Shown: positions 8,555-16,941 of the stretch, in pieces | Position numbering within the stretch: position 1 is the stretch's first letter | Layout: each line of letters opens with the position of its first letter | Origin: Bradyrhizobium sp. | GTDB taxonomy: Bacteria; Pseudomonadota; Alphaproteobacteria; Rhizobiales; Xanthobacteraceae | NCBI RefSeq assembly: GCF_022844465.1 | Contig: NZ_JALHLP010000005.1 | Location: forward strand, 124,001-188,000 | DNA length: 64,000 bases | Direction: 5' to 3' | Translations under genes and position numbers: made by a program | Notes under the pieces: generated by a model | What the model was told of the DNA's origin: nothing | Databases searched by the model: none | What the model saw: only the letters and a program-made list of their open reading frames with translations

Positions 8555-9208
8555 TCAGCTCTTCAGCATCGAATTGATGCGCTTCGAGAATTCCTCGAAG
8601 CTCTGGTCGCCCTTGATCATCTCGCCGTTGATGAAGAAGGTCGGCGTCGAAGTGACCTTCAGCACCTCGGCGGCGTACTTTTGGTCGGCCGCGAGCTTGT
8701 CCAGCAGCGCCTGGTCCTTCAGGCAGTCCTCGACGGCCTGCTGGGTGAGGCCGGCCTGCTTGCCGATCCGCGTCAGCGTCTCCGTGGTGTTTTTCGTCAC
8801 CCAGTCGTTCTGCTGCTTGAACAACAGATCGATCACGGCAAAAAATTTCGGGGCGTCATCCTTGGCGATGCAGCGCGCCAGCATCGAGCCTGCGGCCGCC
8901 TTGATGTCGAGCGGGAATTCGCGAAACACGAACCGGATCTTGCCGCTGTCGATGAATTCCGACTTGATCTTCGGGAACACCTTCTCGGTAAAGGCCGCGC
9001 AATGCGGGCAGGTCATCGACGCATATTCGGTGATGGTCACCGAGGCGTTGGCGGGGCCGAGCGCCATGTCCGGCAGCGATTGCGGCTTGGCGACGTCGGC
9101 AGCACCCTGCGCCGTCGCATCCGTGATCAGCCGCAGCGGCGAGAAGCCGGCGAGAAGGCCGAGCCCGGTCACGGACAGGGCGGCGGTGAAGGCGCGGCGC
9201 GTGATCAT
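8555..9208 (-). CDS. DsbA-family thioredoxin-like oxidoreductase, exported
   Basis: 217 residues. The N-terminus ITRRAFTAALSVTGLGLLAG has a twin-arginine pair followed by a hydrophobic stretch, so export may be Tat-dependent; cleavage is likely near residue 33. The redox motif CPHC is at residues 67-70 (EYASMTCPHC), followed by a DsbA-type helical insertion and a cis-proline region TSTPTFFINGEMIKG. Members of this group (DSBA oxidoreductase, BdbD/DsbA-like) oxidise or isomerise periplasmic thiols. The gene lies between DUF721 and smc on the same strand, an order I associate with alphaproteobacterial chromosomes. No DsbB is nearby. Confidence 0.92.
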   Translation of the reverse strand: MITRRAFTAALSVTGLGLLAGFSPLRLITDATAQGAADVAKPQSLPDMALGPANASVTITEYASMTCPHCAAFTEKVFPKIKSEFIDSGKIRFVFREFPLDIKAAAGSMLARCIAKDDAPKFFAVIDLLFKQQNDWVTKNTTETLTRIGKQAGLTQQAVEDCLKDQALLDKLAADQKYAAEVLKVTSTPTFFINGEMIKGDQSFEEFSKRINSMLKS

Positions 9209-9327
9209 CAGAGGTCTGCTCCCGAATGGCGCGGTTACGCCGGAAAGTACGGAAAAACGAAGCTTTCGCTATCTCGAAATGATGGGGGTGGCAATGGCGG
9301 TTCCGCCGGCTGCGCCGCGCCGCAGGC

Positions 9328-9807
9328 TCAATTTCGCTTGATTGAGGCGCCAAGCCGCGCCAGCGCGGCGCGTAGCGCCTCATCCTCGACCCCGTCGAGG
9401 GTTTCGGCGACCCTGGCCACCGATTTTTCGTCCGGCGCGCGCGAGGGCGCGGAGCGCTTGCGGCGCGCGAGCGGCGCCTGGCGCAGCGCCAGCCGGCCGA
9501 CCGCGCTCCAGCCGAAGAAGCGGTTGACCCGCTGCAGGATCACGTCGGAGGAATGCTGGATCTCCAGCGCGGCCGGGCCCTCCACCCGCAAGATCAGCGT
9601 GGCCGGTTCCTGCGGCTGCCCGTCCACCGGCCGCGGCCATTGCATCTTCAGCGGCTCGGAATGCGCGGCGATTTCGGGGCCGGCGATGTCGGCCCAGCGC
9701 GTGACCAGTTCGCGGGCGGCAAACCCCTGCTTGGCATAGGCGTCCGAAAACACGTCGCTGAGCAGGACGGAAAGCGGTTTTGCCGAGATCGGGCCGGGCT
9801 TTGCCAT
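9328..9807 (-). CDS. DUF721 domain protein (DciA-like)
   Basis: 159 residues. The N-terminal half contains the DUF721 pattern: LSVLLSDVFSDAYAKQGFAA, then VTRWADIAGPEIAAHSEPL and LILRVEGPAALEIQHSSDVILQRVNRFFGW. DUF721 is related to DciA, which in many bacteria helps load the replicative helicase DnaB. The C-terminal third is arginine- and glutamate-rich and less conserved. It lies upstream of the DsbA-like gene and is divergent from mutY across a ~100-bp gap. Assignment to the DUF is firm; a helicase-loader role is inferred from the family only. Confidence 0.85.
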   Translation of the reverse strand: MAKPGPISAKPLSVLLSDVFSDAYAKQGFAARELVTRWADIAGPEIAAHSEPLKMQWPRPVDGQPQEPATLILRVEGPAALEIQHSSDVILQRVNRFFGWSAVGRLALRQAPLARRKRSAPSRAPDEKSVARVAETLDGVEDEALRAALARLGASIKRN

Positions 9808-9913
9808 GGCGCCTTATACCATCGTGCCCGTCGCGGGAAAGAAAGACGTGGATGCCCGGGACAAGCTCCGGCAAGACGTGGAGAGATTTGCGTTCCGAAA
9901 CTAGAGTGCATGG

Positions 9914-11038
9914 ATGCCGTCTTCTGCGGTCGCCAAAACCAAACGACGAACTGAACGGGCTGAAAACAGCACCGATCGCCCGGCGCTGCTGCTCGCCTGG
10001 TACGACCGCCATCGCCGCCGGTTGCCGTGGCGGCCGCCCGCGGGCGAGCGGGCCGATCCGTACCGGGTGTGGCTGTCCGAGGTCATGCTGCAGCAGACCG
10101 GGGTCAAGACGGTCGGGCCGTATTTCGAGAAGTTCCTGGCGCGCTGGCCGGATGTCGCCGCGCTCGGCCGCGCCTCGCAGGACGAGGTACTGCGGATGTG
10201 GGCCGGGCTCGGCTATTATTCGCGCGCGCGCAACCTCCATGCCTGCGCGGTCGCGCTGCTGCGCGACCATGGCGGGGTGTTTCCCGAGAGCGAGCAGGGC
10301 CTGCGCGCCTTGCCGGGGATCGGGCCATACACGGCGGCGGCGATCGCGGCGATCGCGTTCGGCGCCAGAACCATGCCGGTCGATGGCAATATCGAGCGCG
10401 TGGTGTCGCGGCTGTTCGCGGTGGAACAGCCGCTGCCGCAGGCAAAGCCGGTGATAGGTGAGCTGGCGGCGATGTTGCTCGGCCCGTCCCGCGCTGGCGA
10501 CGGGAAGTCCCGCGCCGGCGATAGCGCGCAGGCGCTGATGGATCTCGGCGCCTCGATCTGCACGCCGAAGAAGCCGGCCTGCGCGCTGTGCCCGCTGAAC
10601 GAGGGTTGTGCGGCGCGCGCGCGCGGCGATCAGGAGGTTTTTCCGCGCAACGCGCCGAAGAAGGTGGGGGCGCTTCGCCGCGGCGCCGCCTTCATCGTCA
10701 CGCGCGGCAGTGAACTGCTGGTGCGCACGCGAACGGAAAAAGGCCTGCTCGGCGGCATGACGGAAGTACCGGGATCGCAATGGTTTGCAGGTCAGGACGA
10801 CGCGGCGGCGCTGCAACAGGCGCCCGCTCTCAAGGGCCTGACGCGCTGGCACCGCAAGACGGGCGTCGTCACCCATGTCTTCACGCACTTTCCGCTGGAA
10901 CTCGTGGTCTATACCGCCGGGGTGGCGGCCCGCGCGCCCGCGCCGGAGGGCATGCGCTGGGTGCCGGTCGCAACGCTCGCCGACGAGGCGCTGCCGAATG
11001 TAATGCGCAAGGTGATCGCCCACGGGCTTGGCCTTTGA
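9914..11038 (+). CDS. mutY: A/G-specific adenine glycosylase
   Basis: 374 residues. The helix-hairpin-helix LPGIGPYTAAAI is at 133-144, the catalytic glutamate is in SEVMLQQT (E56), and the catalytic aspartate is in MPVDGNIERV (D157). The 4Fe-4S ligands are C216, C223, C226 and C232 with C-X6-C-X2-C-X5-C spacing. The C-terminal NUDIX-like domain (about 250-374) recognises 8-oxoguanine. The enzyme removes adenine mispaired with 8-oxoG. Residues 190-203 contain a short duplicated SRAGD in a loop just before the Fe-S cluster, encoded by a near-duplicate GTCCCGCGC-GGCGA. It converges on the monooxygenase gene with a 19-bp gap. Confidence 0.96.
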   Translation: MPSSAVAKTKRRTERAENSTDRPALLLAWYDRHRRRLPWRPPAGERADPYRVWLSEVMLQQTGVKTVGPYFEKFLARWPDVAALGRASQDEVLRMWAGLGYYSRARNLHACAVALLRDHGGVFPESEQGLRALPGIGPYTAAAIAAIAFGARTMPVDGNIERVVSRLFAVEQPLPQAKPVIGELAAMLLGPSRAGDGKSRAGDSAQALMDLGASICTPKKPACALCPLNEGCAARARGDQEVFPRNAPKKVGALRRGAAFIVTRGSELLVRTRTEKGLLGGMTEVPGSQWFAGQDDAAALQQAPALKGLTRWHRKTGVVTHVFTHFPLELVVYTAGVAARAPAPEGMRWVPVATLADEALPNVMRKVIAHGLGL

Positions 11039-11057
11039 TTCCGAAAACGGAGCGGTG

Positions 11058-12341
11058 CTAACCCGCCCGCGGCGCTTCGGACTTGAACTGCACGATCGGC
11101 GGCCTGGCGTTGAGGCCTTCGACCTGGAAGCCGGCGACGTGCTTGTAATTGGCGGCGATGTCCTCCAGCTCCTGCAGCGACAAGACGTCGGTGACGACGT
11201 CATAGCCATCAGGCGCGCGCTCCTCGACCATCTGCATCACCTGCTCGGGCCCGTTGCGGCGGTTGAGCATCACGAGGTCCGAGGTCGCCGGCCGGCGTTC
11301 GGCTTCATAGGCTGACAGCGCCGCGTTCGTCGTCCCCTTCGCCAGGATCTCGCGGGTCAGGACGCGGGCGTCCAGGATCGCCTGCGACGCGCCGTTGGAG
11401 CCGATCGGGTACATCGGGTGCGCGGCGTCGCCCATCAGCGTGGTCAGGCCGAACGTCCATTGCGCGATCGGATCGCGGTCGACGAGAGGATATTCGTAGG
11501 CGCGCTGGCAGTTCCGGATCAGGCCGGGCACGTCCAGCCAGTCGAATGTCCAGTCCTTGAACCAGGGCAGGAACTCCGAGAGGTCAGCGCTCCGGTTGTA
11601 GTCCTCGCGCCGCCATTGATAGGTCGGCGGCATGTGCCGCTCGGCCACCCAGTTGATCCTGAATTTGCCGGCGCTGTCGGCGCGTTTGGAAATCGGATAG
11701 CAGACGAATTTCAGGGTCTCGTGGCCGGCCATGATCATGGTGCGGCCGGACAGGAAGGCGTCGCCGTCGGTGATGCCGCGCCACAGGATGCGTCCGTTCC
11801 AGATCGGCGGGCCTTCGTCGGGATAGAGTTTTTCGCGCACCGCCGAATGGATGCCGTCGGCGGCGATCAGGAGCACGCCCTGCTGATGCCCCTGCGATTT
11901 GCCGGTCGCCTTGTCGATGAATTCGGCGCGGACGCCGGTTTCCGTCTCGCTCCAGCCGCACAGATGATGGCTGGTGAGGATGTTTTCCCTTCCCAGCCGT
12001 TCGATCGCCGCATCGAGCAGGATCTGCTGCAGCGTGCCACGGTGGATCGAGAATTGCGGCCATTTGTAACCGGCCTCGACGCCGCGCGGCTCGCTCCAGA
12101 TCGGCCTGCCGTGCTTGGAGAAATAGGCGAGCTCCTTGGTGCGGACGCCTTCTGCGTCGAGGGCGTCGTGCAGGCCGAGTTCGGTCAGCTCGCGCACCGC
12201 ATGCGGCAAGACGTTGATGCCGACGCCGAGCGGCTTCAGTTCGGAGACGCTCTCGAAAACTTTGGCGGGAACGCCGATCTGGTGCAGGCTGAGCGCCAGC
12301 GTCAGGCCGCCGATGCCGCCGCCGGCGATGAGCACGGTCAT
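11058..12341 (-). CDS. FAD-dependent aromatic-type monooxygenase
   Basis: 427 residues from ATG 12341, preceded by GGGGGCG. The same frame continues about 600 bp upstream, but that extension antisenses the divergent regulator and has no family similarity. The FAD dinucleotide fold IAGGGIGGLTLALSLHQIG is at the N-terminus, and the second FAD motif GDAAHPMYPIGSNGASQAI lies in the C-terminal half, as in salicylate/4-hydroxybenzoate hydroxylase-type flavoproteins. The substrate cannot be read from sequence. A divergent XRE-family regulator starts 142 bp away and is the obvious candidate to control it. Confidence 0.88.
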   Translation of the reverse strand: MTVLIAGGGIGGLTLALSLHQIGVPAKVFESVSELKPLGVGINVLPHAVRELTELGLHDALDAEGVRTKELAYFSKHGRPIWSEPRGVEAGYKWPQFSIHRGTLQQILLDAAIERLGRENILTSHHLCGWSETETGVRAEFIDKATGKSQGHQQGVLLIAADGIHSAVREKLYPDEGPPIWNGRILWRGITDGDAFLSGRTMIMAGHETLKFVCYPISKRADSAGKFRINWVAERHMPPTYQWRREDYNRSADLSEFLPWFKDWTFDWLDVPGLIRNCQRAYEYPLVDRDPIAQWTFGLTTLMGDAAHPMYPIGSNGASQAILDARVLTREILAKGTTNAALSAYEAERRPATSDLVMLNRRNGPEQVMQMVEERAPDGYDVVTDVLSLQELEDIAANYKHVAGFQVEGLNARPPIVQFKSEAPRAG

Positions 12342-12483
12342 GTCACGCCCCCGTTGCGCCCTTACTTCTCGGGCGTCATGGCACGAGGGGCGGCAGTGGG
12401 CAACCGCGAAGACGAAATCTCCCTGCAGGTTGCTTACATCCGAGGTAATTGCCCTTCTGACGCGATGGTCTAGATTGCCCGGC

Positions 12484-13326
12484 ATGGGCGCCGCCAACCA
12501 GAACGTGCAGAATTTCCCGGCCGGGCATTTCAGCAGCCTGCTGAAGCATTGGCGAAGCGTGCGTCGCCTTACCCAGATCGAGTTGGCCAGCGATGCAAAC
12601 GTGTCGGCCCGACATCTTTGCTTTCTGGAAACCGGGCGGTCGCAGCCGAGCCGCGAGATGGTGCAACTGCTTGGCAGCGCGCTCGACCTGCCGCTCGAGG
12701 AGAGGAACGCGTTGCACGTCGCGGCGGGCTTCGTGCCGCCATACGGCGACAAGGGACTGGCGGCCGACAATCTGCAGCCGGTGCGCCAGGCGCTGGATTT
12801 CATGCTCCGGCAGCAGGAGCCGTATCCGGGCATTGTCATCGACGGGCGCTGGGACGTTCGCATGCGCAACGAGGGATCGGCGCGTCTGCTGAAAACGTTT
12901 CGCGATTCGTATGAGATGGAAAGTGGACTTGCCGGTAACGCCATGCACGTCGTTTTTCATCCCAGGGGCCTGCGGCAATTCATCGTGAATTGGGAAGAGT
13001 TTGCCGGCCAAATGGTCCAGATTCTTCATCGCGACGTAGCGCAAGGCAGCCGGGCCGCGGCGCAACTGCTCGGTGAGATCATGGCCTATCCCGGGCTGCC
13101 GGCCGAATGGAGACTTCCCCGCCATTCGTCTTCGTCCTCGCCGGTGATGACGATGCAACTCGCCAAGGGTGACTATCGGCTGGACTTCTTCTCCACCTTT
13201 ACGACGCTGGCGATGCCGACCGACGCGGCGCTGCAGCAGATCAAGATCGAATGCTTCTTTCCGGCTGATGATGCGACCGCCGAGAAGGCGCGCCAGATGG
13301 CGCTCTCACATGGCTCGGGAGACTAG
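12484..13326 (+). CDS. XRE-family regulator with MmyB-like ligand-binding domain
   Basis: 280 residues from ATG 12484. An earlier in-frame start would cover the divergent promoter. The N-terminal helix-turn-helix lies within residues 12-70: RRLTQIELASDANVSARHL then FLETGRSQPSREMVQ. The C-terminal part (LDFMLRQQEPYPGIVIDGRWDV and WEEFAGQMVQILHRDVAQG) matches the MLTR/MmyB-type ligand domain found in regulators of short-chain dehydrogenases and oxidoreductases. It is divergent from a flavin monooxygenase and followed after 2 bp by an NTF2-like gene. TTGCCC occurs twice in the divergent promoter (12449-12454, 12475-12480) and GGGCAA once (12398-12403); these are possible half-sites. Confidence 0.9.
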   Translation: MGAANQNVQNFPAGHFSSLLKHWRSVRRLTQIELASDANVSARHLCFLETGRSQPSREMVQLLGSALDLPLEERNALHVAAGFVPPYGDKGLAADNLQPVRQALDFMLRQQEPYPGIVIDGRWDVRMRNEGSARLLKTFRDSYEMESGLAGNAMHVVFHPRGLRQFIVNWEEFAGQMVQILHRDVAQGSRAAAQLLGEIMAYPGLPAEWRLPRHSSSSSPVMTMQLAKGDYRLDFFSTFTTLAMPTDAALQQIKIECFFPADDATAEKARQMALSHGSGD

Positions 13327-13328
13327 GA

Positions 13329-13805
13329 ATGCCGCCTTCTCCGCGTAACCATCAATCGGCCGGCGCAATGGACGAACTGCGCGCGCTGAACGCCCGCTTC
13401 ATCCACAACTTCGTCACCAACGACGTGGCCGCGCACGACGCCATTCTTCATCCCGGCTTCATCAGTATCGCGCCGACGGGCCAGCGGTCGGATCGCGCGA
13501 CCTATCTGAAGCGCTGGGCTACCGGCTTTGATCCCAACGTCATCGTCTATTGGGACGCGCGCGACGAATTGATCACGGTGGTTGGCGACGTCGCGCTGGT
13601 GCGCTCTACCAACAAGCATACGCGCCGCCGCGATGGAAACGAAGTGACCGGCATGACCATGTACACCGACACGTACCTGTTCGAGGACGGCGCATGGAAA
13701 TGCATCCAGGCCCAGCTCACAGCCGTGGCGCCCGAACACTATCCCGCCGACGACACGATCGTCAGTGTCTATCTGTCGGGAAAGCTGCAGGCGCGGGCCG
13801 GCTGA
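13329..13805 (+). CDS. NTF2-like (DUF4440/SnoaL-type) protein
   Basis: 158 residues with a predicted alpha+beta cone fold. The N-terminal helix LRALNARFIHNFVTNDVAAH is followed by FISIAPTGQR and strands VVGDVALVRSTNKH and MYTDTYLFEDGAWKCIQAQ. This is typical of the DUF4440 group of the NTF2 superfamily. Members include small enzymes and ligand-binding proteins, and the reaction is not predictable. It begins 2 bp after the XRE regulator stop and is almost certainly co-transcribed with it. Confidence 0.85.
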   Translation: MPPSPRNHQSAGAMDELRALNARFIHNFVTNDVAAHDAILHPGFISIAPTGQRSDRATYLKRWATGFDPNVIVYWDARDELITVVGDVALVRSTNKHTRRRDGNEVTGMTMYTDTYLFEDGAWKCIQAQLTAVAPEHYPADDTIVSVYLSGKLQARAG

Positions 13806-13903
13806 AGCGCGGAGGACACCGCGCGCCGCCGGCGTCGCGCTCCCCCGGGGGTGGACGGCGGAAGGACGCGCCGCTAACGTCCGGCTTTCCCATGAGGACA
13901 GCC

Positions 13904-14521
13904 ATGCTCAAGCTCTATTATTCGCCCGGCAGCTGCGCGCTTGCTTCGCACATCGCCCTGGAGGAAGCCGGCGCGCCCTACGTCGCCGAGCGCGTCGATT
14001 TCAAGAGCAGCCAGCAGACCGGCCCGGCCTATCTGGCGATCAACCCAAAGGGGAGGGTGCCGGCGCTGGTGACGGATCGCGGCATCCTGACCGAGACGCC
14101 GGCCATCCTCTCCTTCGTCGCGCAAACCGCACCGAAAGCGAAGCTGTTGCCGGACGATCCCTTCGTGTTCGCCCAGGCGCAATCCTTCAACAGCTACCTC
14201 TGCTCCACGGTCCACATCAATCATGCGCACAAGATGCGCGGCTATCGCTGGGCAACCGAGGAATCCTCGTTCGCCGACATGAAGCGCAAGGTGCCGGAAA
14301 CCATGGCCGCCTGTTTTGCCCTGATCGAGCGCGACATGATCAGGGGACCGTGGGTGATGGGCGAGCAGTACACGATCTGCGACCCTTATCTGTTCACCTT
14401 GTCGGGGTGGCTGCAGGGCGACGGCGTCGATCTTGCGCCGTTGCCCAAGGTGGCCGCTCACCGCAAGCGGATGTCGGAGCGGCCGGCGGTGCAGAAGGCG
14501 CTGGCCGACGAGAGGAGTTGA
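13904..14521 (+). CDS. Glutathione S-transferase (beta-class-like)
   Basis: 205 residues from ATG 13904, with AGGA at 13895-13898; an ATG twelve bases earlier is in frame and possible. The N-terminal thioredoxin-fold domain starts MLKLYYSPGSCALASHIALE, where Ser/Cys in SPGSC is the catalytic-site region of beta-class GSTs. It is followed by NPKGRVPAL with the cis-proline and LTETPAILSFVA for the glutathione gamma-glutamyl site. The C-terminal helical domain contains GPWVMGEQYTICDPYLF. The enzyme conjugates or reduces substrates with glutathione; its substrate is unknown. It lies 98 bp after the NTF2-like gene and may share its transcript. Confidence 0.93.
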   Translation: MLKLYYSPGSCALASHIALEEAGAPYVAERVDFKSSQQTGPAYLAINPKGRVPALVTDRGILTETPAILSFVAQTAPKAKLLPDDPFVFAQAQSFNSYLCSTVHINHAHKMRGYRWATEESSFADMKRKVPETMAACFALIERDMIRGPWVMGEQYTICDPYLFTLSGWLQGDGVDLAPLPKVAAHRKRMSERPAVQKALADERS

Positions 14522-14536
14522 GTATCGTTTGCCGGA

Positions 14537-14635
14537 CCTCATCCTGAGGAGCCGCGCAGCGGCGTCTCGAAGGATGAATGGCACCAGCCGGGCCTCGTGG
14601 TTCGAGACGGCGCTGCGCGCCTCCTCACCATGAGG
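14537..14635. repeat. Palindromic repeat family D, copy 1
   Basis: It starts CCTCATCCTGAGGAGCCGCG and ends CGCGCCTCCTCACCATGAGG, with inner arms GTCTCGAAGGATGA and TTCGAGACGGCGCTGCG. It lies between the convergent GST and LysR genes. A second copy is at 36249-36350. Confidence 0.8.
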
Positions 14636-14647
14636 GCCTATTGGACG

Positions 14648-15571
14648 CTACGCCGCCTTCCGCTTGCCGCGCTCCATCTCGCGGCCGATGCCCAACATGA
14701 TTTTGCGAAGCCAGATCGAGCCTGGGCCCATCTGGGCGCGGGTCGGATAGAACATGAACTGCTCGTCGGTCCCGGGATCGAGCGGCGGCGTGACCGTTGC
14801 GAGCGACAATTGCTTCGAAAGCGCGTCGATCAGGCGGCGCGGCACGAAAGCGACAAGATCGGTGCGCGCGGTCACGTGCAGCGCCTCAATATAGCCGGGC
14901 ACGACCAGCGCGATGCGCCGCTCGATGCCCTTGGAGCGCAACCAGCCGTCGATCAGGTCCTCGCTCTGGCCGCGGATCACGACCGCGACATGGCGCGCGT
15001 CGAGAAAGGTCTCGGGCCGCCTCAGCCGCGCCCCGACGGGGTGACCGCGCCGTACCGCGAGCGCATCGCGGTCGATGTAGAGCCGTTGCCGGTGAAACCC
15101 GGTGAACGCGTTGCCGATCGAGATCACCAGATCAATGGTGCGGGCGAACTCCGCCGTGAAGATCGCGGGCCCGCGCCACGGCACCACGTCGATTCGGACG
15201 TTCGGCGCAGCTTTCGTGATCTTCTCCATCAGCGGCGGCACCAGCAGCTCGACCGCCAGATCCGGCATCATCAGGCGGAAATTCCGCTCGCTCGTCGCGG
15301 CGTCGAAATCGTCGGTAATGAACAGCGATCGCACCTGATCGAGCGCCTGCGCGAGGGGCGCGCGCAGCGCCTGCGCCCGCGGCGTCAGTTCCATCCGCGC
15401 GCCGGTACGAACCAGCAGCGGGTCGCCGATCAGGTCGCGCAGCCGTTGCAGCGCGTGGCTGGCGGCCGGCTGCGACAGCCCGATCCGCAGCGCGGCGCGG
15501 CTGACATTGGCTTCCCTGAGCAGCGCGTCGAGCGCGACCAGCAAATTGAGGTCAAGCGAATTCAAATTCAT
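14648..15571 (-). CDS. LysR-family transcriptional regulator
   Basis: 307 residues from ATG 15571. The start 25 codons earlier would overlap the operator region. The winged helix-turn-helix is at residues 4-60: LDLNLLVALDALLREANVSR, then LSQPAASHALQRLRDLIGDP. The co-inducer domain (about 90-300) follows, with NodD/NahR-like length. It is divergent from an NTF2-like gene across 102 bp, the usual layout for a LysR regulator and its target. A 7-bp inverted repeat sits next to its own start codon. The effector is unknown. Confidence 0.93.
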   Translation of the reverse strand: MNLNSLDLNLLVALDALLREANVSRAALRIGLSQPAASHALQRLRDLIGDPLLVRTGARMELTPRAQALRAPLAQALDQVRSLFITDDFDAATSERNFRLMMPDLAVELLVPPLMEKITKAAPNVRIDVVPWRGPAIFTAEFARTIDLVISIGNAFTGFHRQRLYIDRDALAVRRGHPVGARLRRPETFLDARHVAVVIRGQSEDLIDGWLRSKGIERRIALVVPGYIEALHVTARTDLVAFVPRRLIDALSKQLSLATVTPPLDPGTDEQFMFYPTRAQMGPGSIWLRKIMLGIGREMERGKRKAA

Positions 15572-15575
15572 GGAA

Positions 15576-15594
15576 CGAATATATATCATATTCG
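15576..15594. promoter_or_regulatory. Candidate LysR operator in divergent promoter
   Basis: CGAATAT (15576-15582), five bases, then ATATTCG (15588-15594) form a perfect 7-bp inverted repeat four bases upstream of the lysR ATG. The dyad contains T-N11-A spacing typical of LysR boxes. TATCG (15596-15600) and CGATA (15615-15619) form a second, looser dyad closer to the divergent NTF2-like gene. Confidence 0.5.
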
Positions 15595-15673
15595 CTATCG
15601 ATTGGAAGAATGAGCGATAACGGCCGATGATGCGGGCGCGGGGCACGCCCCTTCTGCAGCAAAGGAGACGACG

Positions 15674-16105
15674 ATGAGTTCAGCCGACAACAAGAAGCTG
15701 GTGCAGCAGGTCTACGCCGACTCGGCCAACCGCAGCGGCACAACATTCCTCGACAACCTTGCCGAGGATGCGACCTGGATCGTGACCGGCCAGTATTCGT
15801 GGTCGCATCAGTTCAAGGGACGCGACGCCATCAACAGCGGCCTGATGGGTCATTTCCGATCGTTCTTCGCGTTGCGGCCGCGCACGGTGGCGTTCAACTT
15901 CATCGCCGAAGGTGATCATGTCGTGGTCGAAGCGCGTGGCGACAATGTCACCAGGGCCGGCGTTCGCTACGACAATCAGTATTGCATGGTCTTTCGCATC
16001 GAGAACGGCAAGATCAAAGAGATCAAGGAATACTGCGATTCCACGCTGGTCGAGCGCGTGCTCGGGCCATTCCCGGCGGAGCGGAAACTCGCCGCCGCGG
16101 TTTGA
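15674..16105 (+). CDS. SnoaL/ketosteroid-isomerase-like NTF2-fold protein
   Basis: 143 residues, preceded by a strong AAGGAGACGACG ribosome-binding site. The sequence KKLVQQVYADSANRSGTTFLDNLAEDATWIV and the strands FNFIAEGDHVVVEARGD and NQYCMVFRIENGKIKEIKEYCD match the SnoaL-like NTF2 superfamily. The D/E pair at the strand ends is typical of isomerase or hydratase relatives. It is divergent from a LysR regulator and is its likely target. The substrate is unknown. Confidence 0.88.
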   Translation: MSSADNKKLVQQVYADSANRSGTTFLDNLAEDATWIVTGQYSWSHQFKGRDAINSGLMGHFRSFFALRPRTVAFNFIAEGDHVVVEARGDNVTRAGVRYDNQYCMVFRIENGKIKEIKEYCDSTLVERVLGPFPAERKLAAAV

Positions 16106-16132
16106 GACACCGAGCCGCCGCGTAGCCCGCTG

Positions 16133-16239
16133 CGTAGGGTGGGCAAAGCAACGCGTGCCCACCATTCTTCAAGCTTCGGAGATGCGTCGACAAAAGAAAA
16201 AGGTGGGCACGGCGCAAGTGCGCCTTTGCCCACCCTACG
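16133..16239. repeat. Palindromic repeat family C, copy 1
   Basis: It opens CGTAGGGTGGGCAAAG and closes CTTTGCCCACCCTACG, exact inverted ends 107 bp apart, with inner arms around GCGTGCCCACC and GGTGGGCACGGCG. It lies between the convergent NTF2-like and GST genes and could fold as a bidirectional stem. A degenerate relative is at 52714-52804. Confidence 0.85.
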
Positions 16240-16254
16240 ACTTTCTCTGCCTGT

Positions 16255-16941
16255 TCAGGCCGCCTTGACCTTGAGATGCTTGAACATGTTGCCGCGGGCC
16301 TCGTCGTCCATCTCGGCCTTGAACTTGAACTTGTCCTTCAAGGCAATCGCCTTGGCCGCCGCCGGACGCGCCGAGATCTCGTCGACCAGCCGCTTGACGT
16401 TGGCATATTTCGCGACCGCGTCGTCGCCGAGAATGAACGGAATCATGCGGGCCCAGCCCCAGACGTCCATGTCGACGATGGTATAGGTGTCGCCGACCAT
16501 GTAGCGCCGCTTGGCCAGATGGTCGTTGAGAATGCCGAAGTGGCGCTGCGCCTCGAACTGGTAGCGGTTGTTGGCGTAGTCGATCTTTTCCGGCGCGAAG
16601 TGCCTGAAGTGGACGGCCTGGCCTGAAAACGGTCCGACGCCGGTCGCGACGAACATCAGCCAGGACAGCAATTCGCCGCGGTTGGCCGGGGTGTTCGCGG
16701 GCAGGAACTTGCCGGTCTTTTCCGCCAGATAGAGCAGGATGGCGTTGCTGTCGAACACCTTGACGCCGCCGTCGTCGATCGCGGGCACCTTGGCGTTCGG
16801 GTTGACGGCGAGATATTCCGGCTTGAACTGGTCGCCCTTGCGGGTGTCGATGGCGACCGGCTCATAGGCAATGCCGGCTTCCTCGAGCAAGAGGGCGACC
16901 TTGGTCGGGTTGGGCGATCCGTTGAAGTAGAATTTGAGCAT
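16255..16941 (-). CDS. Glutathione S-transferase (YfcG/nu-class-like)
   Basis: 228 residues, ATG at 16941 with GGGAGA upstream. The N-terminus LKFYFNGSPNPTKVALLLEE carries the SPNPTKV motif of nu-class disulfide-bond reductases, where a Thr/Asn pair replaces the catalytic Ser/Cys. VNPNAKVPAI contains the cis-proline, and VFDSNAILLYLAEKTGKF follows. The C-terminal helical domain contains RRYMVGDTYTIVDMDVWGWA. Family members reduce disulfides with glutathione. It is about 1.7 kb from a second GST of a different class, so this is not a recent duplication. Confidence 0.92.
   Translation of the reverse strand: MLKFYFNGSPNPTKVALLLEEAGIAYEPVAIDTRKGDQFKPEYLAVNPNAKVPAIDDGGVKVFDSNAILLYLAEKTGKFLPANTPANRGELLSWLMFVATGVGPFSGQAVHFRHFAPEKIDYANNRYQFEAQRHFGILNDHLAKRRYMVGDTYTIVDMDVWGWARMIPFILGDDAVAKYANVKRLVDEISARPAAAKAIALKDKFKFKAEMDDEARGNMFKHLKVKAA

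Noticed and set aside
9808..9913. LexA-type box before mutY
   Set aside because: No GTTC-N7-GTTC or GAAC-N7-GAAC is present in the mutY leader. I also did not find one in front of tag, yedK or the UDG gene, so these are not claimed as SOS genes.
13550..13903. Long N-terminal extension of the beta-class GST
   Set aside because: It is antiparallel in frame to the preceding NTF2-like gene on the same strand and has no GST similarity. The canonical start MLKLYYSPGSC at 13904 has its own ribosome-binding site.
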